Shown here in pieces: positions 25,713 through 35,310 of a stretch of DNA of 64,000 nucleotides (position 1 is its first letter; the number at the start of each line of letters is the position of its first letter). This stretch comes from Rhizobium sp. L1K21. Its GTDB lineage: Bacteria > Pseudomonadota > Alphaproteobacteria > Rhizobiales > Rhizobiaceae. Location: the NCBI RefSeq assembly GCF_024055895.1, contig NZ_JAMXLE010000001.1, positions 558,001-622,000 on the forward strand. Reading direction: 5' to 3'. The translations under genes were made by a program, and so were the position numbers. A model generated the notes under the pieces. It worked only from the letters and a program-made list of their open reading frames with translations, was not told where the DNA came from and did no database searches.

Positions 25713-26948
25713 CTAGCTACCAGCTGAAGCGCTTTCATACCATCCCTTCAGAATGGCGCGTTCCTCGGGTGTGATCTCGCTGACATTGCCGGGCGGCATG
25801 GCATGGCTACGGGCTGCCTGTAGATAGATTTCGCGGGCATGGGCCACGATTTCCCCATCCGTATCGAACATCACGTCCTTAGGCGCGCGCGCCAGGCCAT
25901 CGTAAACCGGCTCTGCCGTATGGCACATGGAACATCGCACCTGCACAACCTCGCGGGCACTATCGAAATGCGCGTTCTGTGCAAATTTCTGGAAAGCCGG
26001 GGCGATGCTGACATCCTGTTCTTCTTCTCCACTCAGCATCTTTGGCACAGTGGAAAGCCACATGATCAGGATGAACAGAACGGCAGTCGCCATCCATGTC
26101 CAAAGCGGTTTGCCCTTGCGGGCATGAACCGTGTTGAACCAATGGCGGATCGTGACACCCATGAGGAACACGAGAGCGGCGATGATCCAGTTATACTTCG
26201 TGCCAAAGGCGAGCGGATAGTGGTTCGACAGCATGAAGAAAAGAACGGGCAGGGTGAGATAGTTGTTATGCAGTGAACGCTGCTTGGCGATGATGCCGAA
26301 TTTCGGATCGGGCGTGCGGCCCGCAATCATATCCGCAACCGTGATTTTCTGGTTGGGGATGATGATGAAGAAGACATTGGCCGACATGATGGTGGCGGTA
26401 AATGCGCCCAGATGCAGGAAGGCAGCGCGGCCGGTGAAAATCTGCGTATAGCCCCAGGCCATGACAACCAATGCCATGTAGAGAACGGCCATCAGGCCCC
26501 AGGTGTTCTTGCCAATCGGGGATTTGCAGAGCGTGTCATAGATCAGCCAGCCAACAGAGAGCGAGGCGATGGAAATGAGGATTGCCTGCCAGTTTTCCAG
26601 ATCCAGCACATGACGGTCGATCAGGAAAAGGTCGGCACTGCCATAATAGACGATCGCCAGCATGCAGAAGCCGGAAAGCCAGGTCATATAGCTTTCCCAC
26701 TTGAACCATGTCAGATGTTCGGGCAGTTCCGGCGGTGCAACGAGATATTTCTGCATGCGGTAGAAGCCGCCGCCATGCACCTGCCACTCTTCGCCGTACA
26801 CCCCTTCCGGCAGGCCCGGCGCTTTGCGCAGGCCATGATCGAGCGCGACGAAATAAAAGGACGATCCGATCCAAGCAATCGCAGTGATGACGTGGAACCA
26901 CCGCATTGCAAACCCCAACCATTCCCAGACGATGCCGAGTTCGTACAT
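25713..26948 (-). CDS. puuD: Urate hydroxylase PuuD with C-terminal cytochrome c domain
   Basis: A 411-residue membrane enzyme oxidising urate to 5-hydroxyisourate. About eight membrane helices form the N-terminal ~300-residue PuuD domain (start MYELGIVWEWLGFAMRWFHVITAIAWIGSSFYF). Residues ~315-411 form a monohaem cytochrome c domain with CSMCH (339-343) and a likely methionine ligand in HAMPPGN (M384), so electrons go to the respiratory chain rather than directly to O2. AGGGG precedes the ATG at 26948; the frame open to 27140 overlaps the next gene and is unlikely. Confidence 0.94.
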   Translation of the reverse strand: MYELGIVWEWLGFAMRWFHVITAIAWIGSSFYFVALDHGLRKAPGLPEGVYGEEWQVHGGGFYRMQKYLVAPPELPEHLTWFKWESYMTWLSGFCMLAIVYYGSADLFLIDRHVLDLENWQAILISIASLSVGWLIYDTLCKSPIGKNTWGLMAVLYMALVVMAWGYTQIFTGRAAFLHLGAFTATIMSANVFFIIIPNQKITVADMIAGRTPDPKFGIIAKQRSLHNNYLTLPVLFFMLSNHYPLAFGTKYNWIIAALVFLMGVTIRHWFNTVHARKGKPLWTWMATAVLFILIMWLSTVPKMLSGEEEQDVSIAPAFQKFAQNAHFDSAREVVQVRCSMCHTAEPVYDGLARAPKDVMFDTDGEIVAHAREIYLQAARSHAMPPGNVSEITPEERAILKGWYESASAGS

Positions 26949-27087
26949 ATTGTTCCCCTTTTGCCTCCCAAAATGACAATGAGAAAAATTTTGACCATTT
27001 GGAAGAGAAAAGTGACCGCAAAACCCAGCATTATCTTTGCCGGCTTGAACCGGCGCCAAAAAAAAATATTGAGAGAGGTGGTATTTT

Positions 27088-27624
27088 CTAAAGCGCGGTG
27101 CGACGGGCGGCCCGGAGACGGAAAAGCCAGAGCAGAACAAGGAAGAGCAAGGTCACAAAGGCGATGGTGTCAAAGACCGACTTCAGCAGGGTGAATGTGC
27201 TGGCTGCTGTGACCATACCATGCCCAATCTCGTCGACCGGTGTCACAAGCAATTTCTTGACAGCCCCGTTTTCAAGATAGTCGAATAGCATGCCCGGCCA
27301 TGCGACGAGAGAGATGAGAAATTTCCAAACCTTGGTGTTTGGCACCAGCATCGCAATCGCAAGAGCGAGACAGGAAGCCAGGCAGAGCGGGTAGAGCAGG
27401 TCAAGTGTGTGCTGTGGACCAAGGTAGAGAGTTCGGCCACTTTCGCTCAGCTGGCTCAGAAAGACGAGAGCGTCTTCATAAGAATAACCCATTGGGCGCA
27501 AGTCGAAAGGGATCAGGCCACCAGCTTCGGTCTGTATGGACGGCAATGTCCAGAAAACCATTGTCGCGTAAAGACCCATGGTGACCACGAACAGTGACCA
27601 GAAAATGATTTTGGCCGTTTTCAT
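27088..27624 (-). CDS. Integral membrane protein of unknown function in the purine locus
   Basis: 178 residues with four hydrophobic helices: about 5-27, 75-95, 100-120 and 150-172. Ends in a basic tail (LFRLRAARRTAL). The N-terminal helix is followed by a ~45-residue extracytoplasmic segment. I do not recognise a family. It lies between xdhC and puuD on the same strand, 139 bases before puuD and 128 bases after xdhC, so a link to purine oxidation (membrane anchor, quinone or transport role) is only a guess. ATG 27624 fits best; an in-frame ATG at 27675 is possible. Confidence 0.7.
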   Translation of the reverse strand: MKTAKIIFWSLFVVTMGLYATMVFWTLPSIQTEAGGLIPFDLRPMGYSYEDALVFLSQLSESGRTLYLGPQHTLDLLYPLCLASCLALAIAMLVPNTKVWKFLISLVAWPGMLFDYLENGAVKKLLVTPVDEIGHGMVTAASTFTLLKSVFDTIAFVTLLFLVLLWLFRLRAARRTAL

Positions 27625-27752
27625 GAAAAGTGTTGATTCCGTAAAAGACTCTATATTTTGTCTGTCTTCTACCAATAGGCGAAGGCAAAATCAATTTTTG
27701 GTTTAGTTTTCGTCGGCTGCAATGCACAATTATAATGTTTCTATTCGTATTA

Positions 27753-28589
27753 CTATTTCTTTGTTTTTCGCTCGGAATTGGTTGCCTTTGTGGACTTGCC
27801 GTTTGCCAATTTTACCAGGATTTCTGCTGTTGTGAGAGCCGCGATGACTGCGGGTCGCTTGTCTTTCGTCTTCCCACCTATGGGCGTTGTCAGCCGGTTG
27901 AGGGCGGAGGGTTTGCCACCCTCCCGCTGCAGCCATTTGGCAAAAGTCGCCCGTTTGGTTGCTGATCCGATCATGCCGACATAGGCAAGATCACCGCGTT
28001 TGAGCGCTTCTGCGGCAATGAGAAAATCAAGCGCGTGATCATGGGTCAGTATGACGACCGCAGAGTGCGGCGGGATGTTTGCCACCATGGCTTCCGGCAT
28101 GGCGACACAGATAGTCTCCACCCCGGCTGCCAGCCCGTTCAGTTCATGCGCGCGTGTTTCCACGGCAATCGTGTGCAGCGGAAGGGGGGCAAGGGCAGCA
28201 GCCAGCGCTTTGCCGGTATGCCCGGCTCCGAAAATATAGACATGCGGATTTTCCGCGTCGTCGGCCTTGAGGCGGGCGGTCAGATTTTCCGCGACGGCAC
28301 TATCGACGGGGGTAAAAACAATCTCCACCCTTCCGCCGCAGCATTGACCGATTTCCGGCCCCAGAGGAATATCGAGTTTCAGAGCATGCTTCTTTTCGGC
28401 AAGCAGCATGCGGGCATGGTCGATGGCCAGATATTCCAGCTGGCCGCCACCGATTGTACCGATCTGTGCTTTCTTCGAAACCAGCATCCAGGCATCTTTT
28501 TCGCGCGGCGTCGAGCCTTTTGCCCCGGCAATCTCAACGAGGATCGCGGGCTTTTCAGTCGCCAGAAATGTTTCCAGCGCATCAAACAT
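27753..28589 (-). CDS. xdhC: Xanthine dehydrogenase accessory protein XdhC
   Basis: A 278-residue molybdenum-cofactor sulfuration/insertion factor for XdhB. The N-terminal XdhC domain has EIAGAKGSTPREKDAWMLV and GTIGGGQLEY. The C-terminal Rossmann domain has HVYIFGAGHTGKALAAALAPL, VVILTHDHALDFLIAAEAL and YVGMIGSATKRATF. Only four bases separate it from xdhB. The last 20 residues are Lys/Thr-rich and not conserved. Confidence 0.95.
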   Translation of the reverse strand: MFDALETFLATEKPAILVEIAGAKGSTPREKDAWMLVSKKAQIGTIGGGQLEYLAIDHARMLLAEKKHALKLDIPLGPEIGQCCGGRVEIVFTPVDSAVAENLTARLKADDAENPHVYIFGAGHTGKALAAALAPLPLHTIAVETRAHELNGLAAGVETICVAMPEAMVANIPPHSAVVILTHDHALDFLIAAEALKRGDLAYVGMIGSATKRATFAKWLQREGGKPSALNRLTTPIGGKTKDKRPAVIAALTTAEILVKLANGKSTKATNSERKTKK

Positions 28590-28593
28590 CTTT

Positions 28594-30921
28594 CTATAAG
28601 CCCTTCATCTGCTCAACCGCCATGAGGATGCGTTCAGGGGTGGCCGGCGTGTCGAGGCGCGGGCAGACCTTATAGCCTGAGACCGAGGCGACAGCCATGG
28701 AAAGCGCTTCCAGAACGGAGACCGGCAGCATGAGCGGCGGTTCACCCACAGCCTTGGAGCGCCCGATCGTCGGTTCGGCATTCACAGACCATTCGGCAAG
28801 GCGGACATTGAAGACCTCTGGCTTGTCGGAGGCGAGCGGGATTTTGTAGGTCGATGGCGCGTGGGTGCGCAGCATGCCCTTGTCATCCCACCACAATTCT
28901 TCCGTGGTCAACCAGCCCATACCCTGAATGAAGCCGCCCTCGATCTGACCGATGTCGATGGCCGGATTGAGCGAACGTCCCACATCGTGAAGCACATCCG
29001 AGCGGTGGACGATGTATTCGCCCGTCAGCGTGTCGATCGATACTTCGGAAACAGACGCGCCATAGGCGTAGTAATAAAATGGTCGGCCCCTGCCGCTGTC
29101 GCGGTCCCAGTGAATTTTCGGCGTCTTGTAGAAGCCCGCGGCCGAAAGCTGGATGCGGGCGAAATAGGCCTGTTTGATGAAGTCATCGAAAGCGATTTCC
29201 TCATTGCCGATGCGCACCCGGTTCGGCAGGAAAGTCACCTGATCTTCGGGCACTTTGCGGCTTTCAACGGCAAAGGCGATCAGGCGTTCCTTGATCTGGC
29301 GTGCGGCATCGAAGGCGGCCATGCCGTTCAGGTCGGAACCGGATGACGCGGCGGTGGCTGATGTATTCGGTACTTTGCCTGTGGTCGTCGCGGTGATCTT
29401 CACGCGCTCGATATCCACCTGGAAACAATCGGCAATCACCTGGGCAACCTTGGTATAAAGGCCTTGGCCCATTTCCGTGCCGCCATGGTTCAGGTGAATG
29501 GAGCCGTCCTTGTAGACATGAACAAGCGCACCGGCCTGGTTATACGCCGTCATCGTGAAAGAGATGCCGAATTTGACGGGCGTGAGGGCAATGCCCTTCT
29601 TGATATATTTGCTTGTCTTGTTGAATTCGACAATGGCGTTGCGGCGGGCCTGATAATCCGTGCTTTCCTCAAGCTCGGCGACGACGCGTGGCATGATGTT
29701 GTCTTCAACGGTCTGGTGGTAGGGGGTTAAATCGCGGCCCGAGCCTGCTTCGCCGTAGAAGTTCAGCTTTCTGATCTCCAGCGGGTCCTTGCCGACAGCG
29801 TAGGCCACTTCCTCGATAAACCGTTCAGCGCCCACCAAGCCCTGCGGACCGCCGAAACCACGAAAAGCGGTGTTGGACACCGTGTTGGTTTTCACCGGCT
29901 CGCTCAGGAGCTCCACGTGGGGATAGAAGTATGCATTGTCGGCGTGAAAGAGGGCGCGATCCGTAACCGGGCCGGAGAGGTCGGATGAGTAGCCGCAGCG
30001 CGCAGCAAAATTGGCTTTCACTGCTTCAATGCGCCCTTCGTCGTCGTAGCCGATTTCATAGTCGACCACAAAGTCGTGGCGTTTGCCGGTGACGGTCATG
30101 TCCTCGTCGCGGTCAAGACGGAACTTGACGGCGCGTCCCGTTTTGCGGGCGGCAACGGCGGCCAGACAGGCAAATTGATTGCCTTGCGTCTCCTTGCCGC
30201 CAAAGCCACCACCCATGCGGCGAACGTGGACGGTTACCGCATTGGCCGGCACGCCGAGCACATGGGACACCATGTCCTGGATTTCGGAGGGGTGCTGGGT
30301 TGAGGCCCAGACGGTCATTTCGTCGTCTTCACCGGGGATGGCGAGCGATATGTGACCCTCGAGATAGAAATGCTCCTGGCCGCCGATTTTCATCTGACCG
30401 CGCAGGCGGTTTGGCGCCTTGGCCATTGCTGATCCGACATCGCCGCGGGCAAGGCGCAAGGGCTTGGTGACGTAACCCGTTTCGGCCTTTTTCGCGTTCT
30501 CAACATCGACGGCAAAGGGCAGGTCTTCGTAGGTGATCCTGGCAAGACGGGCGGCGCGGCGGGCGGCTAAGCGTGTTTCGGCAATAACCGTGAAGGCCGC
30601 CTGGCCGTAAAATTCAACAATGTCTTCGGCCAGCACCGGCTCGTCGTGCAGATGTGCGCTGCTGATATCATTTGTGCCGGGCATGTCCTTGGCGGTCAGC
30701 ACGGTGACGACACCCGGATAGGCTTCCACGTCGGAGAGATCCATGGAGAGAATGCGGGCGTGCGCACGCTGTGTCATGCCGAGTGCGGCATGCAGCAGGC
30801 CGGCTGGCTCGGGCATGTCGTCGATATAGTCTGCCGCACCGGTAACATGCTTGTGGGCCGAATCGTGTTTCAGCGTCGCGTGGATCGGGCCGGTGATGGA
30901 TTTCGCGTTCATCGAACTCAT
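28594..30921 (-). CDS. xdhB: Xanthine dehydrogenase molybdenum-binding subunit XdhB
   Basis: 775 residues, the large catalytic subunit that oxidises hypoxanthine/xanthine to urate. It has HVTGAADYIDD near the N-terminus, the Mo-site loops RRMGGGFGGKETQ and NTAFRGFGGPQG, the glycine-rich LNHGGTEMGQGLYTKV and the active-site glutamate region SKAVGEPPLML. The start codon overlaps the xdhA stop as ATGA, typical translational coupling. An internal Met four codons later is an alternative start. Confidence 0.97.
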   Translation of the reverse strand: MSSMNAKSITGPIHATLKHDSAHKHVTGAADYIDDMPEPAGLLHAALGMTQRAHARILSMDLSDVEAYPGVVTVLTAKDMPGTNDISSAHLHDEPVLAEDIVEFYGQAAFTVIAETRLAARRAARLARITYEDLPFAVDVENAKKAETGYVTKPLRLARGDVGSAMAKAPNRLRGQMKIGGQEHFYLEGHISLAIPGEDDEMTVWASTQHPSEIQDMVSHVLGVPANAVTVHVRRMGGGFGGKETQGNQFACLAAVAARKTGRAVKFRLDRDEDMTVTGKRHDFVVDYEIGYDDEGRIEAVKANFAARCGYSSDLSGPVTDRALFHADNAYFYPHVELLSEPVKTNTVSNTAFRGFGGPQGLVGAERFIEEVAYAVGKDPLEIRKLNFYGEAGSGRDLTPYHQTVEDNIMPRVVAELEESTDYQARRNAIVEFNKTSKYIKKGIALTPVKFGISFTMTAYNQAGALVHVYKDGSIHLNHGGTEMGQGLYTKVAQVIADCFQVDIERVKITATTTGKVPNTSATAASSGSDLNGMAAFDAARQIKERLIAFAVESRKVPEDQVTFLPNRVRIGNEEIAFDDFIKQAYFARIQLSAAGFYKTPKIHWDRDSGRGRPFYYYAYGASVSEVSIDTLTGEYIVHRSDVLHDVGRSLNPAIDIGQIEGGFIQGMGWLTTEELWWDDKGMLRTHAPSTYKIPLASDKPEVFNVRLAEWSVNAEPTIGRSKAVGEPPLMLPVSVLEALSMAVASVSGYKVCPRLDTPATPERILMAVEQMKGL

Positions 30922-32399
30922 TCGCCTGCCTCCTGCATTGCGTAGCGCTGTAATTCTATGGCCTCGCCGGTGGTTTCAGCAAAGAAGCGCAGCATGAGGT
31001 TTCCGGCGGTCAATGCGCGGTACTCAGCCGTTGCGCGCCAGTCGCTCAAGGGGCTGTAGGCAGATGACAGCAGGTCGCGGGCCGCATTGGCGGTTTCCGC
31101 AGACCATGGTTTGCCCTTCAAGAAGTTCTCGACCTCTGTTGCCCGCTTGGGTGTTGCGGCCATGCCGCCGAAGGCGATGCGGGCCTCCGTCACGCTGTTT
31201 TCGTCATCAAGCGCAATTCGGAATGCACCACAGAGGGCGGAAATATCCTCATCGCGCCGCTTGGAGATTTTGTAGACAGCGAAATGGTCATTTCGTGGCA
31301 GGAAAGGAATGGTGAGGCTTTCGACGAACTCGCCAGGCAAGCGGTCCTGCTTACCGTATGCGATGAAAAAATCTTCCAGCGCGATTTCCCTTGGACCTGC
31401 CATTGAATGCAATCGCAGCGTCGCACCGAGTGCAATGAGTGGCGGCGGCGTGTCGCCAATCGGCGAGCCGTTGGCAATATTGCCGCCGATCGTTCCCATA
31501 TTGCGCACCTGCTGACCGCCGATGCGGTAAAAGAGCTTGGCGATTTTCGGGAAGTGCTGTTTGAAAACGGGAAGCGCCTGACTGTAAGTGACGCCGGCAC
31601 CGAAGGTTATGCCCTCGGACGTTTGCTGAATGGTCTGCAATTCATCAAGGTGGCCGATGAACACGACCGGCGAAATATCGCGCATCTGTTTGGTTACCCA
31701 AAGCCCGGTATCAGTGGAGCCGGCAACGATGGTTGCATTCGGCTCGGTGGCCAGAACCTGGGCAAACTCGCTGAGGTTTGCAGGAACGATAAAGCGTTCG
31801 GTTCCGGCAAACTGGCGGATCGTCTTTTTGGGCTTCAACTCTTCCAGTTTTGCGGAGATTTCGGCGCGGTTGCGCATGACCGGATCCACCAGTGCGTCGG
31901 GCCTTTCTGCAGCAACCTTGAGGGCGGCTTTGAGAATCGTTTCATAGCCTGTGCAGCGACAGAGATTGCCTTGCAGGGCAACTTCAACATCATTTGCGCT
32001 GGGCGCGGGATTGCTCATCCAAAGCGAATAGAGCGACATGACAAATCCCGGTGTGCAGAAGCCGCACTGAGAGCCATGACAGTCGACCATGGCTTGCTGA
32101 ACGGGATGCAGCTCGCCGTCCTTGCCGGCCAGATGCTCGATGGTGACGACATGCGTTGCGGACAGAGACGCGACGAAGCGGATGCAGGCGTTGACGGTTT
32201 CGTAGACAAGTTCGCCGTTTAGCAGGCGTCCCACCAGGACAGTGCAGGCCCCGCAATCGCCTTCGCCGCAGCCTTCCTTTGAGCCGGTGAGCCGCTTTTT
32301 CTCCCGCAACCAATCCAGGAGCGTCATTGTTGGTGATATGTCGCTTAATGCAACCGGTTCGTCATTGAGAATAAAACGAATCATCTGGCTTTGCGGCAT
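30918..32399 (-). CDS. xdhA: Xanthine dehydrogenase small subunit XdhA (2Fe-2S and FAD)
   Basis: 493 residues. The N-terminal [2Fe-2S] domain has EGCGEGDCGAC (Cys44, 49, 52), and the second all-helical cluster domain has SQCGFCTPGFVMSLY and GNLCRCTGYETI. Residues ~195-490 form the FAD domain (IVAGSTDTGLW, GGNIANGSPIGD). It passes electrons from XdhB to NAD. The start at 32399 (MPQSQMIRFILNDEPV) is chosen; the frame to 32492 reads through the divergent glpK promoter region. It is the first gene of the minus-strand operon xdhA-xdhB-xdhC-membrane protein-puuD-guaD. Confidence 0.95.
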   Translation of the reverse strand: MPQSQMIRFILNDEPVALSDISPTMTLLDWLREKKRLTGSKEGCGEGDCGACTVLVGRLLNGELVYETVNACIRFVASLSATHVVTIEHLAGKDGELHPVQQAMVDCHGSQCGFCTPGFVMSLYSLWMSNPAPSANDVEVALQGNLCRCTGYETILKAALKVAAERPDALVDPVMRNRAEISAKLEELKPKKTIRQFAGTERFIVPANLSEFAQVLATEPNATIVAGSTDTGLWVTKQMRDISPVVFIGHLDELQTIQQTSEGITFGAGVTYSQALPVFKQHFPKIAKLFYRIGGQQVRNMGTIGGNIANGSPIGDTPPPLIALGATLRLHSMAGPREIALEDFFIAYGKQDRLPGEFVESLTIPFLPRNDHFAVYKISKRRDEDISALCGAFRIALDDENSVTEARIAFGGMAATPKRATEVENFLKGKPWSAETANAARDLLSSAYSPLSDWRATAEYRALTAGNLMLRFFAETTGEAIELQRYAMQEAGE

Positions 32400-32645
32400 A
32401 TATTTCTGTTCCCTTTTTTGCGTCACCCGATTTGCGCACGGACACATCCGTGGCCTGAATTTGTGGGTGATGATCGGTGTGCGCTGCACCAATATGGGAA
32501 GCTAAGACCAAATGGAGAGCGTTGGCAATGGTAAGTTTTTCCAGCTGGTAAAATATGCGTCTGCGCGGTGTTGTTGCCATTAGATATTTGACAATCAGGC
32601 GCGGGCGATATTGAAGTCGCTCGAAACGATATTCGGGAGGGTTTC
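32400..32645. promoter_or_regulatory. Divergent promoter region, xdhA / glpK
   Basis: 246 bases, AT-richer than the flanks, between two divergent operons. A TTGACA lies at 32588-32593 but no well-spaced -10 follows, so I do not call a promoter precisely. GGGAGG before the glpK ATG is a clear ribosome-binding site. No ORF or obvious operator palindrome seen. Confidence 0.4.
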
Positions 32646-34133
32646 ATGGCAAGTTATGTGCTGGCGATTGATCAGGGAACGACTTCGAGCCGAGCCATTG
32701 TCTTCGATCGCGAGATGAAGATCGCAGGAAGCGGGCAGAAGGAATTCACGCAGATTTTTCCAGCATCCGGGCTTGTGGAGCACGATCCGGAAGAAATCTG
32801 GGAAAGTGTGATCTGGTCGATCAATGAGGCGTTGAAAAACGCGTCCATTGCAGCCAGCGACCTTTCGGCCATCGGAATTACCAACCAGCGGGAAACGGTT
32901 GTCGTCTGGGAGCGCCATACCGGCAAGGCCATCCATAACGCCATTGTGTGGCAGGACAGGCGCACCTCGCAATGGTGCAACAAGGCGAAAAAGGATGGTC
33001 TGGAGAAGGTCTTCAACAAGAAGACTGGCCTGCTTCTCGATCCCTATTTCTCCGGCACCAAGCTTTCCTGGGTGCTTTCGAACGTCAAGGGCGCGCGCAA
33101 GCGGGCGCAGGATGGCGAACTCTGCTTTGGCACCATCGATACGTTCCTCATCTGGCGGCTGACCGGTGGTGAAGCCTTTGTGACCGACGCGACCAATGCA
33201 TCGCGCACACTGATGTTCAACATCGCCAAGAACAAGTGGGACAAGGAGCTTCTCGACATTCTCGATGTGCCAGCGGCCATGCTGCCCGAGGTTCTGGATT
33301 GTGCGGCAGATTTCGGTATCACCAAGGCCTCAGTGATAGGTGCTGAAGTTCCGATCCTCGGTGTTGCGGGTGATCAGCAGGCAGCAACCATCGGGCAGGC
33401 CTGCTTTGAACCCGGCATGTTCAAATCGACCTATGGAACCGGCTGTTTTGCTCTGTTGAATACCGGCAGCGACATGGTGCGTTCCAAGAACCGGCTTTTG
33501 ACTACAATTGCTTATCGGCTTGATGGCGAGACGACCTATGCGCTCGAAGGGTCCATCTTTATTGCCGGTGCGGCCGTTCAGTGGTTGCGCGATGGTCTTA
33601 AAATCATCGGTGAGGCATCGGCGAGCGGAACGCTTGCCGCAGAGGCAGACCCCAATCAGGAGGTTTATCTCGTGCCGGCCTTTACCGGTCTTGGCGCACC
33701 GCATTGGGACCCGGATGCACGCGGCGCGATTTTCGGCATGACGCGCAGCACGGGACCGGCGGAATTTGCTCGCGCAGCGCTTGAAGCGGTTTGTTATCAG
33801 ACACGTGACCTTCTGGACGCCATGAAGGGCGATTGGAAGGGCGGCGGACGCGAAACCGTATTGCGCGTCGATGGCGGCATGGTGGCCTCTGATTGGACCA
33901 TGCAGCGCTTGTCGGACCTTCTGGATGCGCCGGTGGACCGTCCGACAATATTGGAAACGACGGCGCTGGGCGCGGCCTGGCTTGCCGGTTCAAGGGCAGG
34001 GGTCTGGCCGTCGCGGGACGAATTCTCCAAGAGCTGGGCGCGTGATCGCCGCTTTGAACCGCAGATGGATGAAAAGACGCGCAAGGCCAAGCTGAAGGGC
34101 TGGAAGGATGCTGTGCGGCGAACGCTGAGCTGA
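32646..34133 (+). CDS. glpK: Glycerol kinase GlpK
   Basis: 495 residues, ATP-dependent phosphorylation of glycerol. FGGY-family signatures: [16 protein letters not shown] at the N-terminus, [40 protein letters not shown], and [20 protein letters not shown] with TYGTGCF. It stands alone, without glpF/glpD neighbours. GGGAGG precedes the ATG. Confidence 0.97.
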   Translation: MASYVLAIDQGTTSSRAIVFDREMKIAGSGQKEFTQIFPASGLVEHDPEEIWESVIWSINEALKNASIAASDLSAIGITNQRETVVVWERHTGKAIHNAIVWQDRRTSQWCNKAKKDGLEKVFNKKTGLLLDPYFSGTKLSWVLSNVKGARKRAQDGELCFGTIDTFLIWRLTGGEAFVTDATNASRTLMFNIAKNKWDKELLDILDVPAAMLPEVLDCAADFGITKASVIGAEVPILGVAGDQQAATIGQACFEPGMFKSTYGTGCFALLNTGSDMVRSKNRLLTTIAYRLDGETTYALEGSIFIAGAAVQWLRDGLKIIGEASASGTLAAEADPNQEVYLVPAFTGLGAPHWDPDARGAIFGMTRSTGPAEFARAALEAVCYQTRDLLDAMKGDWKGGGRETVLRVDGGMVASDWTMQRLSDLLDAPVDRPTILETTALGAAWLAGSRAGVWPSRDEFSKSWARDRRFEPQMDEKTRKAKLKGWKDAVRRTLS

Positions 34134-34220
34134 GCAGAGAAAAACGCCACCGGGCATGTCCGATGAACAGTTTGTTCGCTGAAATTTCTTTGGCGGCGCG
34201 CGGTTGAAGATGTAGTGAGG

Positions 34221-34241
34221 TTGAAAAACGGAGTTTTTCAA
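34221..34241 (+). promoter_or_regulatory. Perfect hairpin around the ribosome-binding site of the LLM oxidoreductase gene
   Basis: TTGAAAAAC (34221-34229) and GTTTTTCAA (34233-34241) form a 9-bp perfect inverted repeat with a GGA loop. The Shine-Dalgarno GGAG (34230-34233) is the loop itself and the final A of the right arm is the A of the ATG. Confidence 0.6.
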
Positions 34242-35278
34242 TGGAACTGGGTCTTTATACATTTGCAGATGTCGATCCGGCCGCGCCCAAGAAGGGTGAG
34301 GCGGCGGCAAAACGGGCGGAAGAACTGCTCGCTGAAATCGAACTGGCCGATCAGGTCGGTCTCGATGTGTTCGGGCTTGGTGAGCATCACCGGCCGGATT
34401 ATATGGCTTCCAGTCCCGCGACACTACTTGCTGCAGCGGCAGCACGCACGAAAAACATTCGGCTGACAAGTGCCGTTTCCGTCTTGAGTTCGGACGATCC
34501 TGTGCGGGTGTTTCAGCAATATGCGACCGTTGACCTGATTTCCAAAGGCCGGGCCGAGATCATGGCCGGTCGCGGCTCTTTCATCGAATCCTTTCCGCTG
34601 TTTGGCTATGACCTCGACGACTATGACAAGCTGTTTGAGGAAAAGCTCGATCTGTTGATGAAAATCCGCGACAATGAATATGTCTCTTGGTCGGGTGAAA
34701 CGCGCGCGCCTATCAACAATCTGCCCATCTATCCGCGTCCTTTGCAGGAGAAGCTGCCGCTTTGGATTGCAGTCGGTGGGACACCGAATTCGGTGGCTCG
34801 TGCAGCCTATCACGGTTTGCCTCTCGCACTTGCCATCATCGGCGGCGAGCCGCGCCGGTTTGCGCCTTTGTTTGATCTCTACCGGCAGACCGCAGAGCGA
34901 GTGGGGCGTGATCCGGCTAAGCTGCCGACGTCGATCAATGTTCACGGCTTTGTCGGTGAAACCACAGAACTTGCCGCTGAGCAGTTTTATGACGCACAGG
35001 CGGCAGTGATGAACCGGATTGCGCGCGAACGCGGGTTTACGCCCATGACGCGCGCTCACTTCGATCAATCGATCGGGCCCAATGGAGCAATCTTCCTCGG
35101 CGACCCTGAGACGCTAGCTAACAAGATCATTGCGCACCACAAGATTTTCAAAAATGACCGGTTTTTGCTGCAGATGGCGATTGGGCTTTTGCCGCATGAC
35201 CAGCTGATGCGGGCGATTGAGCTTTTCGGCACAAAGGTTGCCCCATTGGTCAGAAAAGCATTGACGGCTGGCAGCTGA
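34241..35278 (+). CDS. LLM-class flavin-dependent oxidoreductase
   Basis: A 345-residue luciferase-like monooxygenase fold. Indicators are ELGLYTFADVDP at the start, LADQVGLDVFGLGEHHRPDYMASSP (FMN/substrate region with the conserved His pair), LTSAVSVLSSDDPVRVFQQYATVD, and GRAEIMAGRGSFIESFPLFGYDL. Reduced FMN is normally the cofactor, supplied by a separate reductase; the substrate is unknown. It lies 107 bases after glpK, with no clear functional link. Its start is embedded in a hairpin (34221-34241). Confidence 0.9.
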   Translation: MELGLYTFADVDPAAPKKGEAAAKRAEELLAEIELADQVGLDVFGLGEHHRPDYMASSPATLLAAAAARTKNIRLTSAVSVLSSDDPVRVFQQYATVDLISKGRAEIMAGRGSFIESFPLFGYDLDDYDKLFEEKLDLLMKIRDNEYVSWSGETRAPINNLPIYPRPLQEKLPLWIAVGGTPNSVARAAYHGLPLALAIIGGEPRRFAPLFDLYRQTAERVGRDPAKLPTSINVHGFVGETTELAAEQFYDAQAAVMNRIARERGFTPMTRAHFDQSIGPNGAIFLGDPETLANKIIAHHKIFKNDRFLLQMAIGLLPHDQLMRAIELFGTKVAPLVRKALTAGS

Positions 35279-35310
35279 GGGGGCATTCCGGCCCCAAAGA
35301 AAGGCCGATA

